Assembly (NCBI GenBank): GCA_032164245.1
Contig: JAVMKO010000007.1
Coordinates: 1,612,001 to 1,676,000 of the forward strand
DNA from: Sternotherus odoratus
Lineage: Eukaryota > Chordata > Testudines > Kinosternidae
DNA length: 64,000 nt
Reading direction: 5' to 3'
Shown: positions 23,015 to 34,194 of the stretch, piece after piece
Position numbering within the stretch: the stretch's first letter is position 1
Layout: each line of letters opens with the position of its first letter
Position numbers and translations under genes: made by a program
Notes under the pieces: generated by a model
Database searches by the model: none
What the model was told of the DNA's origin: nothing
What the model saw: only the letters and a program-made list of their open reading frames with translations

Positions 23015-23460
23015 GGAGGGTCAGATAATAGAGCAGAGACCCTGGGCCAGGACTGTCAAGAGGATGACAAGCCCCCAGCCAACGAGGAGGCCACCCGGCT
23101 GCTAAATGGGTCCTGTGGCTGTGCGGGGAGTGCTCTGCATTGTCATGAGAGTGAGCGGCCAGGGCCATGAGACCTGCAGAGGGCTCCCTGCCTGGCCATG
23201 ACACCCAAGCCTTGTGGGTACAAGGTGCAGTGAGGGCTGATGTCCTGGTAAGGCAGCTGAATCCTGGGCCTGAATCTCCAGGCATTTTATGCCTGCCGGG
23301 GTTGGACAGCTCTGAGGCAGTGCAGGGAGCTCTCTGCAGCTCCGCTGTCCCAGGAGTGAGTGAATGGAGGAGAGCAGAAACCGGCAAGGAAGAGGAGCCC
23401 CTGGCTGCTGCTGAATGGCTGAATGACTCCTTGTCTCTCCCTTATCTGAACTTCTTATGA
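23015..23460. repeat. GC-rich stretch sharing 25 bp with the LTR-like repeat
   Basis: Positions 23021-23045 are identical to 20774-20798 ('cagataatagagcagagacc' plus 'ctgg'). The rest is GC-rich and carries stop-poor frames on both strands (up to 158 codons, minus) with no recognisable protein. Likely part of an LTR-type repeat, but ends are not visible. Confidence 0.35.
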
Positions 23461-23710
23461 TCTGTTTCCAGGGCTACTTGGATGATCAGGAGTATCCTGT
23501 ATTTTAAATGATGGTAGAAATGTTTTAAGGGTGTGAGGATCAGTGCTGACCTAGAGCAACCTCAGGTTGTGAGCCACTGGCTGAACTCTAAGCACATATG
23601 GAAATCATGGCTCTGGGTGAGGATAGTGATTGTTTCCCATATTAACACACATCACTCCATGGAATCTGAAGTTCTCTTAGGTTCATAAAATTAGTTGGAG
23701 TTGGCCTGGA

Positions 23711-24006
23711 TTTAGACTGTTCTCTGTGGTACCAGATGACAGAACAAGGAGTAATGGTCTCAAGTTGCAGTGGGGAAGGTTTAGATTGGATATTAGGGGA
23801 AAAAGATTTCACTCAGAGGGTGGCAAAGCACTGGAATGGGTTCCCTAGGGAGGTTGTGGACTCTCCTTCCTTAGAGGTTTTTAAGGTCAGGCTTGACAAA
23901 GCCCAGCCTGGGATGATTTAGTTGGGGACTGGTCCTGCTTTGAGCAGGGGGTTGGACTAGATACCTCCTGAGGTCCCTTCCAACCCTGATATTCTATGAT
24001 TCTATG
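23711..24006 (+). mobile_element. CR1 LINE 3' end, sense
   Basis: This carries the last about 60 codons of the RT frame ('FTQRVAKHWNGFPREVVDSP', '[13 protein letters not shown]'), a stop at about 23919, then the classic 3' tail: 'tcctgctttgagcagggg', 'ttggactagatacctcctga', 'ccaaccctgatattctatga', 'ttctatg'. Short terminal 'ttctatg' repeats are usual for CR1. The 5' end is truncated. Confidence 0.92.
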
Positions 24007-24229
24007 TCTTTACCCCATGGAATTTCGATTTATGTTTATCTGTGTGACCCTAACATCCCCTCAATGCCAACTGGCAAGGGAATTACAAGAGTATCCTGAT
24101 CCCATTGCATACATTCTGGTTCACCAAAAAATATCATGTGAGGTCTTGAACGAAATCCAGCTGGTTGTGAATATAGTTGTGAAATGAACATACAGATACT
24201 ATGTAAGAAGTTATGTATGTACACGGAAA

Positions 24230-24750
24230 ATGTGTTCCTAAGGTCAGGATCAAAGCGGAGCTGAAAAAGAGGTTTCTGTCAAACACGAGTTGTTTATTCT
24301 GTGTCTCCGGTGTGTAAATTAAACATTGTAAGTTAACACAATGGAGAGACATTTCCCTGTGCAGTCAATGGGTGGTGGGGGGAAGGGAGGAAGTGAAATC
24401 AACAGCGGGGCAGCACATCCTGACTTTAGGGACAGACAATGAACTTTGGGGGAGATAAGAAAGCAAAGACAACACCTCTTTACCATGCACCAAGGAAGTA
24501 ATTGGGTAGTGCGATTACATTCATGATTACAATCTTCCCTGATTGAAAGCCCGTAAAGGACATTTGGGTGAGATAAATGTCTTTCCATGGGAGGTTAGCC
24601 TGTTATGTTAAGTTTAGTCTCTAGAAATTGTGTTATGGGTTTTTTTTCCTATGTAACCCTGTTGTTCTGATTATCCTTTCTCACTATCTGTTGAATCTTG
24701 GATAATAAACTTATTGTTCTTTTCACTATAAATATTGTTGTCAGATGTTT
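24230..24750 (+). repeat. Possible LTR fragment with polyadenylation-like end
   Basis: The 3' part has 'ttggataataaacttattgt' (AATAAA at 24705) and 'cactataaatattgttgt', phrases seen in the R region of turtle endogenous retroviral LTRs. No clear TG...CA ends or target duplication. Weak assignment. Confidence 0.3.
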
Positions 24751-24753
24751 GGC

Positions 24754-24781
24754 TGTGTGTGTGTGTGTGTGTGTGTGTGTT
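24754..24781. repeat. (GT)n microsatellite
   Basis: About 14 uninterrupted TG repeats between the two LTR-like fragments. Likely polymorphic. Confidence 0.95.
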
Positions 24782-24786
24782 CTCCC

Positions 24787-25450
24787 TGTGTGCGGTTCCC
24801 AGCTCTGCGCAGGCAGCCTGCAGAGCAGACCTCGAGCAAACCGTCCGATGACCATAAGATCCGTTAAGGTACAAAGATGCCCAGGCAGGTTTATTGTCAA
24901 CGAAGCCCGGTACCAGCACCTGGCAGACTCTATGAGGATACTAAGGCATAGACGCAGCTCAGTGAATGATGGGATTTTCAATTCCCTCCTGGGCTGGCCA
25001 AAGACACTCCCTCTGAGACTCCATTCTATACATTAATACAAACAAGTTACGTTCTGCCCCTCTGACTTAGTTAGTTGACACCCTCTGATGTAGCTGATTA
25101 CCACCATCACCATCACCTTGTACATCTTTATATATCACACTGTTATTCTGACCTTATCTTTAGGATGGGTCAGTGTGTTCCTGTTAACTTTAGGAAATAT
25201 GTTGGTACCGACATGTTCTGGCACCACCCTTCTGGAATGTGTTTGCGTTGTGCCTAGGACCTGTTAGGAATGTGTGTTTCTGCAATACCAGCCCTGTTCT
25301 TGCCAGATTCTATGAGCTTTCAAGCAGGCAGAGCCTGCCTTCTGTTCCCTTTGCTTCATATCAGCAGAGCTTGACCACTACTTTAGTTCAGGTCTTAGGC
25401 CTCACACCAGGCCTCTACTACAAGGCCTTATGTTTCAGGCTCTCTTTCTA
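24787..25450 (-). repeat. LTR-like repeat, antisense
   Basis: On the minus strand 'gacaataaacctgcctggg' (about 24885-24903) gives an AATAAA near the end. Further into the plus strand come 'ggcaccacccttctggaatg', 'tgtgtttctgcaatacca' and 'aggcctctactacaaggcct', which I recognise as a recurrent turtle LTR-type repeat. No coding remnant; boundaries not resolved. Confidence 0.45.
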
Positions 25451-25934
25451 CTACAAATATATCTCAGTGCTGTACAAGGCCCTGATCCTGAAAGGAAGCA
25501 CTCAAGCCAGTGGGTACCCTGTTCCTTTGGGGACAGCAGACCTGGTATAACTGAGTGTCCAGTGGAGAAGGATCTGGGTACTAGAAGGGGCTCAGGGACT
25601 TGTTAACCTGCAAGGAAAAGAAAGGGCTGGCATAGCACAGTAGAGATAGCTTGGATGGCTGCAGGCTGGTGGTGACAGACTGGAGTTGACACACAGTTAA
25701 GTACAAACAAGTCTCCCTCTTGCTGGAGACGGGGATGGTAGGAGGTTGAGTAACAAGGCAACTCATTGTCCTGAGCACCATCACAGTTTATTTTTAGGGG
25801 GATTACATTTTAAACAACACATAGTCTTCTGCTCACAGGAAAGATTCCATTTTATACTGAGATCTAGAAGCTCTATTCATCTCCTCACGGAGAAGGCGGT
25901 TTGAGGTAGGTAACATAGAAGGTAATATAGAAGA
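25451..25934. other. No gene seen
   Basis: Unrecognised sequence with stops in all frames. Confidence 0.4.
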
Positions 25935-26197
25935 GTATATTAGTGATGTTATTTGTACTCAGGCAACATGTAGAGGCCTTTAAAGAGGTCAGGGCTCCAC
26001 ACAAACACATGGTAAGAGAGAGACCCTGATTCAAAAGAGTTTATCATCTAAATAGACAAAACAGAAGAGGAGTGAGAGGGGAAATAGAGGCACAGAGAGA
26101 TAAAATGATTTGACCAAGGTCATACAACAGGTCTGTGGAAGAAGTAGGAACAGAACCAGATTCTCCAGTCCAGCACCCTATTCACTGCATCATAATG
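25935..26197 (-). repeat. Ancient MIR/CORE-SINE-related repeat, antisense
   Basis: Plus-strand landmarks: 'agagtttatcatctaaatag', 'gaggcacagagagataaaat', 'gaccaaggtcatacaaca', 'gaacagaaccagattctcc', 'attcactgcatcataatg'. This is the complement of a MIR-like SINE with an extended tail, common across amniotes. Diverged and not coding. Confidence 0.6.
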
Positions 26198-27072
26198 CCT
26201 CTCATATACATGCATGTTTCTCTCTATATATATATTTATTTTGATAGAGAGGGAGTTATTTATTCACTGGAATTTTTCTTTGCTACTTTTTCACACACTC
26301 CCTGTATTTGTTTTTCACTCTGCCCATTTGCAGCTCTGTTTCTTATTCTGTTTATTCACCCACTTTTTTTTCTTTTTGCTCCCTCTCTGGTCCTTTGTTT
26401 CACAGTCTTTCCTAAACACAGCACATACCCAAAATTATTCAGCAAGAAACCCATGCTGCTTAAGTGGGTCAAAATTAGACAAAATGAGTTTGCCCAGCAC
26501 TGCCTATTACTGTCAAATAACATTCTTGAATAGCCTAAAAAAGCACTAATGGCATTTGTGTGACTGTGGATGATATAATATCCCTAGCTGAATAAGAGAC
26601 AAAAGAGGAAAAAAGGGAAGAAAATGTGATTTTTTTTAGAATCTCGTCAAATTTAAAGGCCAAAATTCATCCCTCCGTTCCACGCTACTGATCCTTTATC
26701 CTCATTGCAGAGCTCCAGAGCTTATTCTGCACTCATTTGTGTCTGTTCAGCCACCTTTAATCACACTGAGTAGGAACCTTACTCTGTGTCTGAAAGCACT
26801 AAGAAAAGAGGCATTCCATAGATGTTTGAATAAGGTCTCCCTTCAACCATTATACTGGGTTGAATGACCCCAGGGCTCAGTTCTTCAGCATGCTCAGTGT
26901 CTTGTAAGATTGAATCCATGAAGCATAAGAGGCAAAAAAGTTCTTAACTAATTCTTCACTTTGGATCCTGTCCTGCAAACTGCGTTGGTCCCATCAACTC
27001 TCATTGACTTCAATAGGAACGGCGGATACATGGCCCCCTCTGAGTTCAGGATTTTACACTATGAGGATAAGG
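26198..27072. other. No gene seen
   Basis: Pyrimidine-rich at 26250-26420, giving stop-poor Phe/Leu-rich frames that I reject as genes. A short inverted piece 'cccatcaactctcattgac' lies near 26990-27010. Confidence 0.4.
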
Positions 27073-27178
27073 TCCAAGCCCTGGCTGGGATGATTTAGTT
27101 GGGGATTGGTTCTGCTTTGAGCAGGGGGTTGGACTAGATGACCTCCAGAGGTTACTTCCAACCCTAATATTCTATGAT
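27073..27178 (+). mobile_element. CR1 LINE 3' tail, sense
   Basis: 'tccaagccctggctgggatg', 'ttctgctttgagcagggg', 'ttggactagatgacctccag' and an end of 'atattctatgat'. Only about 106 bases remain. Confidence 0.92.
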
Positions 27179-28930
27179 CCTGTGGAGGTACCTTGGTTTA
27201 CATCAGGTGAGGATCTTGTCCATATCATCAGAGTATACTTGGGTCAAAGGCTGGTAGAGGTGAGGCAGTCGATTTTTCAGTTCTATTTTCAATAGCAATT
27301 TGAGGGTAATATGTGGAAAGAGAATCCACCTCAATTTCTGATAAATCATGTACTCAACGCAGCACACCAAGCCAACTCTTATATAGGAGGCCACGATGCC
27401 ATTTCTTACAAATTCTCCCTTTGTATAAATCTACCACGTCTGTGATGGGGCCATGCTACATGAGGGGAACGGCAGAGGCTAGGGATTTGAAACAATCATT
27501 TTTGTTTATACTTTGCTACAAAGAAGGCTGCAGCTTTTTGCGAAATAGGAAAAACCCCAGCAACTGTAGAAGGCAAATATGAAATGTTGACTTTTGGTTA
27601 AACCTGTTTTTTGGAGAGAAATTTATCATATCGCTCCAAAATTTTTCACATGGCTATTACCAGCACATCCCATATATGCACATGCATCCCTTTCTCTCAC
27701 TTGTGCCTCTTCTACGTCTAACATTCCAAATCTCTAAACAGCTGCATCCTGGGCAGGTTTAAAGTCTGCTATCTTACAAATGTGCAGAGGCAGAAATAGG
27801 GGGTTAGATCCTCAGCTGGAGTAAATCAGCACAGCCCCATTGTACAAAATGAAGCTACACCAGTTTAAATCAGTGGAGGATCCAGCTCAGGAGCTGTATG
27901 TCATTAGAAAGGGAGGGTAGTTTCCCACTGGGACATGTAGCAATCACTGTGCCTCGGGAAGGTCCCAAGAAAGCAGAATTAAAATGATTAGGTATAGAAA
28001 AGCAATTTGACAGGTTCACATGGCTCTCTTTTAGTCCTATACAGTTATACTCTTTAGTCAGAGCTTCAGCTGGTGCAAACTGGTGTAGCTCCATTCACAT
28101 TGTGCCAGTTTACATCAGTCAAAGATCTAAAGTAAGGCTTTCGAGGTGGAGGGATATATAAAATACGTTAGTTCCATTTTTTAAAACTCCCCACAACTCT
28201 CCCCCACCCCCAAAATGTGTGGGCACACACAAAATACCAGATAGCGGGGAATGAGAAAATCGTTTCTTCCAGAGCGGGCGAGAAACATTTCAACTCTTTT
28301 TGGAGGGGGGGGGGGAGAAAGAGTCAAAATACATTGTTTTCATCAACACTAAAAGCTTTCATGAAAACATATTGGTTTTGAGGGGACAGTCTCAGGTCAA
28401 GAGTGGAATTTCTGGAGAGAGCGGGAGATTTTCTCAAGCCAACTATGGATGTTCTGACAAAATTCTGTTGTGCAAAAACCTTCAAAAGGTTTCGCTTTTG
28501 TTTCAAAGTGGAAGAAAAACAAATGCTGAAACTTACAAAAGTGTCACAAACAAAATTGTCACCCTCCAACCAACTGTAGTTTTATTAGCACTTATTGCCT
28601 TTTTTGGAAACCACTGTGAAAAACTGTTAATTTTTTTGAAAAATGCATCATTTTTTGTTTAAATTAAAAGTATTATTGAAACTTAACGTTTACCAAAAAA
28701 ATGTGTTTTTTTGGTGAATGGGACATTTTGATAACCATTTCAGTAATGATGTTTTAGAATTAAAAAAAAAATGAAAATAGGTTCATTTCAAACCTGCAAA
28801 ATGAAAACAATTCTTAAAGTTTTCGTTAATTGTTTTTCCAGCTGTGCTTATGAATAATGTGGTAATCCCATGCTCACATTCCTATAATTTTATATTCCCC
28901 CTCCCCACGCACATATATTTTCTTATCTCT
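27179..28930. other. No gene; two old palindromic repeat fragments
   Basis: 27797-27890 has 'gatcctcagctggagtaaat' and, after 'agcacagcccc', the near-complement 'accagtttaaatcagtgga' and 'ggatccagctc'. 28042-28130 is similar ('gtgtagctccattcaca', 'cagtttacatcagtc'). These are old amniote foldback repeats. The rest is AT-rich; a 120-codon frame at 28300-28662 has no recognisable domain. Confidence 0.45.
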
Positions 28931-29030
28931 ATGCATAGACAATGCCTCACATAATGGGACCCCAAACATGGTTGGGGCCTTTAGACGGAACTAGAATACA
29001 AATACATCCAATATGAATATAATAATTAAT
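28931..29030 (+). repeat. Ancient amniote repeat fragment
   Basis: 'cctcacataatgggacccca', 'catggttggggcctttagac' and 'aatacaaatac'. The same phrases recur, diverged, at 39805-39895 and in reverse at 53330-53380 and 63835-63960. Family name uncertain (MIR/L3-like tail). Confidence 0.5.
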
Positions 29031-29439
29031 AATTGTGTGTTTGTGTTGCAACAGAATTTAGGTCTGACTGGTCATGGAATATATTGGGCTTCGCTACATA
29101 CACAGAGCTAGCTATCTGCCATCCATCCTAAAACTCTTTCCACATTTTCTGGTTATACACAATGTTATGTAGCCTTATCCATCTCTTATAGAGAGAGATG
29201 CACAGGAATCAGAAATGAGTTAGATCATGATTATTATTTCTATTGTAGTAGCCCTTAGAGGCACGGATCAGGGACTCATACTGTTGGGACACAAATTTAA
29301 ATGCTCAGCTCTGTCCCGCAATCCTTACAATCTATCTATAGTAGCCTGTATAAAGTAGATGTGTTAAGAACTTTAGCATCCTGTACTATGTGAGCTGTTA
29401 GAAAAATGCCAGATCAGTGTATCATAGAGGACCAGTGTT
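29031..29439. other. No gene; probable antisense ancient repeat
   Basis: 29225-29345 ('gattattatttctattgtag', 'cttagaggcacggatcaggg', 'cttacaatcta') resembles the complement of the ancient repeat above. The rest is unrecognised. Confidence 0.4.
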
Positions 29440-29565
29440 GCTCTAAGCAGAGGCCCCTGAGCGGTGATTCAGGAAGGCTCAGTTCTAGTCCCACCTCTGT
29501 TGCTGACCTGTGGGGTGACCTTGGCTATGCCTCTCTTTACCTTTTATCTGTCTAATCTAAATAGG
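29440..29565 (+). repeat. MIR-like SINE fragment, sense
   Basis: 'ggctcagttctagtcccacc', 'tgctgacctgtggggtgacc' and 'cctctctttaccttttatct' follow the order of a MIR-type SINE body. Confidence 0.5.
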
Positions 29566-31582
29566 AAGTAGAGACGACTTTAAAAAGGGGATGATTTTTT
29601 TGTAAAAGTTGTAACGAAAGATGTGCCCCTGTTTTTCTCCAAAAAATGTCAAAATTCAAAGTTTCCCTGGCAGCTCAATTTGTAAACTCTTCAGGGCAGG
29701 GACTGTCCTTACCTGGCAAATAGACATTTTATCCAGAGCTAGAAAATAAAGTGTGTGTGTGGGGGCATTACATTATGACCAGCCATGACCATACAGTTTA
29801 TGGTCTCATATTATTAAATGTACAACAGAATTACACAATACAAGCTGGATATTTTTAAAAGAAGTTAGAGCTTTTAACAGTCCAGTGATTACTCAACTAA
29901 TCAATGTCTAATCATTGGCTTTTTCCCTTTCCATCCTTTTCAGGGGCCAATCTACTCCTTTCATTGGTTTCCAGTATCTGCATTCACCTATGGTCTGCAT
30001 TCACAATCCCACTCCCTTATTAGACACATATGAGCCAATAAAAGTGAGATTATCATCTTCACATCTTGCCCCAGATGGAAAATAAAGTTAGCTGCAAGGC
30101 TGTTAAAGGATCATTCAAGATTATCTCCTGCAGTATACTGTAGTGGTAACATATTCATCCTTCTGCTTTATATTTTCATCTTGAGTGTACAGATAATCTT
30201 GTAAGAGATATGAAAATGTAGCCAATATCATATTTACTGTGCCTGCATTCCTGCTTAGCCCTAGGACTTTCAAGAAAACAAGATGTGACATTTCATGATG
30301 CATGTATTAATTTTAACTTGGAAAAGACGTAATGTTTTCAAACAAATAGGTAAATAAACACAAAATCGGGCTCATGAATATTTTTTAGCTTTGATGGAAA
30401 GTCATATCATTCTGCTGAAGTCATGTTCTCCTTGCAGAGGTTTCACTAACAATTGTTAGATGTGTTATATTGTTCAGAGGAAAATATTCACAGAAAATCA
30501 AAACTAATAAGCTGCAACTCCAGGTGCTGTCTTTGCAGTGGTCAAATTTTCCACTGACAGAGATTTCATCATTCACTAGCCCTTGCTGCGGTTTTCTGGG
30601 TTGACGACTTTTATATTATTATGAGTCACTACATATGCAAAACCTGACAAGACTATTCCATTTTACCCCCATTCCAGAAAAACGGGCCAATTCTCAGGTG
30701 CCATTGTTTGAAGAATTTCCTCTCTGGTAATTTAGATACTTCCAAGGGCAGGGAGTAGACGCCAGAAAGAGCTATGTTGTCATTGTCCTGAACAAACCAA
30801 ATCAACTCCCCCGCCCATCAGAAAAAAATAAAAAAACCCAACCAAAACAAAAGAAAACCAACTACAACGGACCATATTTTAAATGTGATCATTTGTGTTA
30901 CACATCTTGCAGCTAGACAGTGCTTTTGGAAAGAATCCATTGCAGCCCACTTTTCCCCTGCCATCTGTCAACAGTAGCTTTGCTTACTGCAAGAGCTTAG
31001 AGGACCTAGCATGAATTAAACAACTAGTTTTAAGAATTAAGAGTGGGGAAATTCAATGGGTGATTAATCTTAAATGTTGTGTGCAAGAAAGGGAGGCAAG
31101 AGCATGTTAAACTGAAAAGGGACTGAACTCCCTGGCTTTTATCAGTGTGTGGGGCAACCCTGACATTATTTAAAAGTGGATTTGGATTTGTTGAACCAGA
31201 TGGATCAAAAAGTTTCTGGAGCTAGATTAGTTTTAGGTTAGGGTTCAGGATTAAGATGCGAGGACAAATGACAACTGGAACTGGGTTCAGATTTTACAGC
31301 AGTGAAATCTTGCAATCTGTTCTCTGGAGATTTTGATCTTCAGTGTTGTATGTTCCACAAGATCAGCTAATGTTGTGAGTTTCATGTTCTGGAAATCTCA
31401 TAGGGCCTGATTAAGAAGCCTTTATCTATCTTGGCGAGAATTTACTCTCACAGGGAGTAATTTAACTACAACGGGGCTACTCATGTGAATAAAGGTGAGT
31501 AAAGTCTCCACCATCTGGCCCATAATCAGCTGTTCTCCTGTGATTCCTTAAGTCAAAACCTAGCCCATGCAGGTGAGTCATG
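29566..31582. other. No gene seen
   Basis: AT-rich sequence with stops in all frames. A short (GT)n run lies near 29749-29760. Nothing else recognised. Confidence 0.45.
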
Positions 31583-31764
31583 AATCATAGAATCATAGAC
31601 TATCAGGGTTGGAAGGGACCTCAGGAGGTCATCTAGTCCACCCCTGCTCAAAGCAGGACCAGTCACAACTTAAATCATCCCAGCCAGGGCTTTGTCAAGC
31701 CTGACCTTAAAAACCTCTAAGGAAGGAGATTCTACCACCTCCCTAGGTAACCCATTCCAGTGCT

Positions 31765-32426
31765 TCACCACCCTCCTAGTGATTTTTTCCCCCTAATATC
31801 CAACCTAAACCTCCTCCACTGCAACTTGAGACCATTACTCCTTGTTCTATCATCTGGTACCACTGAGAACAGTCTAGATCCATCCTCTTTGGAACCCCCT
31901 TTCAGGTAGTTGAAAGCAGCTATCAACTTCCCCCACATTCTTCTCTTCTGCAGACTAAACAATCACAGTTCCTTCAGCCTTTCCTCATAAGTCATGCACT
32001 CCAGCCCTCTAATCATTTTTGTTGCCTTCCGCAGGACTCATTCCAATTTTTCCACATCTTTCTTGTAATGTGGGGCCCAAAACTGGACATAATATTCCAG
32101 ATGAGGCCTCACCAATGCTGAATAGAGGAGAATGATCACATTCTTTGATCTGCTGGCAATGCTCCTACTTATACAACCCAAAATGCCGTTAGACTTCTTG
32201 GCAATAAGGGCACACTGTTGACTCATATCCAGCTTCTCATCCACTGTAACCCCAAGGTCCTTTTCTGCAGAACTGCTGCTTAGCCACTCGGTCCCTAGTG
32301 TGTAGAAGTACATGGGATTCTTCCATCCTAAGTGCAGTACTCTGCACTTCTCCCTGTTGAACCTCATCAGTTTTATTTTGGCCCAATCCTCCAATTTGTC
32401 TAGATCCCTCTGTATCCTATCCCTAC
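31765..32426 (-). pseudogene. CR1 reverse transcriptase C-terminal part
   Basis: Minus-strand frames carry '[11 protein letters not shown]', '[20 protein letters not shown]', '[20 protein letters not shown]' and, after a frame change near 32035, '[20 protein letters not shown]' and '[10 protein letters not shown]'. This is the standard CR1 RT thumb and C-terminal layout. Frame breaks and a premature stop make it non-functional. The FADD end of the domain lies across the LTR, at 33553-33600. Confidence 0.88.
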
Positions 32427-32655
32427 TGTGACAGGTTGGGATCACAGAAACCCCTTAGGAGTTGCCACCTGATGTGCCAAGACTACTCCTGCCTCAGCTT
32501 TCCTGCCCAAACAGCTTAGGACCTCAGTATCCTGCCAGGTCTGAGCCACGTCCCCTAACAGCTGTGGGCCTTCCTGGAAACAGGCAGGAGGTATCCTTAC
32601 CTCTGGCACTCAGATGCTCAACTCCCAATGGGGTCAAACCCTGAATAAAATTTGT

Positions 32656-32686
32656 TTTGCCCTGTATAAAGCTTATACAGGGCAAA
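32656..32686. repeat. Perfect 14-bp hairpin within the LTR
   Basis: 'tttgccctgtataa' and 'ttatacagggcaaa' are exact complements separated by 'agc'. It lies downstream of the predicted polyadenylation signal in LTR orientation (U5-like part). The function is unknown; it could be a secondary-structure element of the transcript or chance. Confidence 0.9.
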
Positions 32687-33090
32687 CTCATAGATTGTTC
32701 GCTCTCTATAACAATGATAGAGAGAGATGCACAGCTGTTTGCCCCCCCAGGTACCAACACATACTCCAGGTTAACTATTAAGTAAAAAGTGATTTTAATA
32801 AAGATAGGAAATAGGATTTAAGTGGTTCCAAGTAGTAACAGACAGAATAACGTGAATTACCAAACAAAATAAACAAAACACGCAAATCTAACACTATTAC
32901 AGTAAAAAACCTCACCCTCTGAATTCCTTCTTTCAGGCTAAACTCCGTGTTAGCCTGGGTCCAGCACTCACTCGCACCCCCCCCCCCTGCAGTCACAGTC
33001 CTCTGTTCCAGTTTCTTCCAGGAATCCTTGGGAGATGGAGGGCTGTTGCTTGAGCCAGCTGAGAACAAAATGAAGAGGTCTCTCCCAGGT

Positions 33091-33097
33091 TTTTATA
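33091..33097 (-). promoter_or_regulatory. TATA box of the solo LTR
   Basis: TATAAAA on the minus strand, in 'gaggaagcctataaaaacc'. The homologous place in the second LTR reads TATAAAG at 36846-36852, preceded by the same 'caggaggaag'-like bases. Conservation between two diverged copies supports it. Confidence 0.6.
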
Positions 33098-33547
33098 GGC
33101 TTCCTCCTCTGGGTGGAGAGCCCCTCCCTCCTTCTTATCCAGAGTCTACATGGGCTCTCAGAGCACATGGACAAAGTAGCAGGTTTGAACCAGACTCCAC
33201 TCACCATCAGTCAAGCTGCATTCCTGAGGAGGCTCGGGCATGGACAGGCTTCTACAAAGTTCATTGTTTGCTTGATTGGTTTTCAGTTGGGCTTAACTGA
33301 GAATAGTTTTTCCCTCAGAGAGCTGTTCAGCTGTTTTCCAAAGTCCACATACGACCAACCAAGCACATTGTTGTATTCAGAGTTATGAATATTGACTCAG
33401 ACACATACATACAAATAGGATGAACCGATCCAGTGGATCATTACCTTCACAGAGATATAACTTTTCAGCAAAACCATATTCCAGTAACATCACACATATA
33501 TTTACAGGCACCCCCCCCCATAAAGCCTTATGGGGTACACCGTCACA

Positions 33548-33961
33548 CCTACCCTCCAGCATATCTACCAGTTTAATGTCATCTGCAAACTTGCTGAGGA
33601 TGTAATCCACCCTATCCTCCAGATCATTAATGAAGATATTGAACAAAGCTGGCCCCTTGGGGCACGCCGCTTGATACCGGATGCCAGCTAGACATAGAGC
33701 CATTGATCACTATCCGTTCAGCCTCATGATCCAGCCAGCTTTCTATCCACTTTATAGTCCATTCATCCAGACTGTAACTTGCTGTCAAGAATACTGTGGG
33801 AGGCCATATCAAAAGCTTTGCTAAAGTCAAGGAATAACACGTCCACTGCTTTCCCATCATTCACAGAGCCAGTTATCTCATCATAGAAGGCAATTAGGTT
33901 AGTCAGGCATGGTAAATCCATGTTGACCCTTCCCGATCATTTTTCTCTCCTCAAAGTGCTT
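33548..33961 (-). pseudogene. CR1 reverse transcriptase palm region
   Basis: On the minus strand the frame includes '[20 protein letters not shown]' and 'ADDIKLVDMLEG', the palm motif with its Asp pair, preceded by 'WTIKWIESWLDHEAERIVIN' and 'SGVPQGAS' in shifted frames. This is the upstream half of the RT interrupted by the LTR. Several frameshifts are evident. Confidence 0.85.
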
Positions 33962-34194
33962 CAAGATGAGATTAAGTCCTGTGGCACCTTAAAGACTAAC
34001 TATAAAGTTTTGAAGCATGAGCTTTCGTGGGCTAATACCCACTTCGTCGGATGCAGGCAGTGAAGTGGGTATTAGCCCACGAAAGCTCATGCTTCAAAAC
34101 TTTATAGTTAGTCTTTAAGGTGCCACAGGACTTTGTTACCTCTGCTATTCCAGACTAACACGGCTACCTCCCTGATTCTTGACAAGATGAGATT
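33962..34194. mobile_element. Palindromic Penelope-like insertion with 12-bp TSD
   Basis: Target copies 'caagatgagatt' at 33962-33973 and 34183-34194 are identical. Inside, arms 33975-34045 and 34062-34132 are exact complements over 71 bp, with a 16-bp spacer. The right arm continues to the PLE end 'ggctacctccctgattct'; the left arm is shorter. Both arms come from the same terminal repeat as 9069-9190. Duplication outside the palindrome shows the dimer entered in one event. Confidence 0.85.
34005..34105. ncRNA. Paired hammerhead-like cores facing outward
   Basis: The left arm, read on the minus strand, has CCGACGA (complement of 34044-34050), stem II GUGGG/CCCAC, GAAA, then GC-UCAU-GC-U. The right arm, read on plus, has stem II, GAAA (34081-34084) and stem III, but its CUGANGA is cut by the palindrome axis ('ggcagtga'). 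Neither copy has an intact core, so cleavage is unlikely. Confidence 0.5.

Larger units (their letters stand above)
32427..33547 (-). mobile_element. Solo LTR with 5-bp target duplication
   Basis: Target copy CCTAC at 32422-32426 and 33548-33552. The 1,121-bp insert starts TGTGACAGG and ends CCGTCACA, i.e. TG...CA ends. The minus strand reads as an LTR: TATAAAA (complement of 33091-33097), then about 300 nt later ATTAAA (complement of 32794-32799). No primer site, gag, pol or env lies beside it, so it is a solo LTR left by recombination between two LTRs. A related copy is at 36236-37249. Confidence 0.85.
31583..33961 (-). mobile_element. CR1 LINE 3' half, antisense, split by a solo LTR
   Basis: Two parts, 31583-32426 and 33548-33961, read continuously on the minus strand once the LTR at 32427-33547 and one target copy are set aside. 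The order on the minus strand is RT mid-domain, C-terminus, then the 3' tail ending 'ttctatgattc' at 31583. The left edge, at 33961, abuts the target duplication of the palindromic PLE. The LTR insertion is therefore younger than this CR1. Confidence 0.9.

Noticed and set aside
22911..23387. 158-codon minus frame
   Set aside because: GC-rich repeat-like DNA, no domain, overlapping frames on the other strand.
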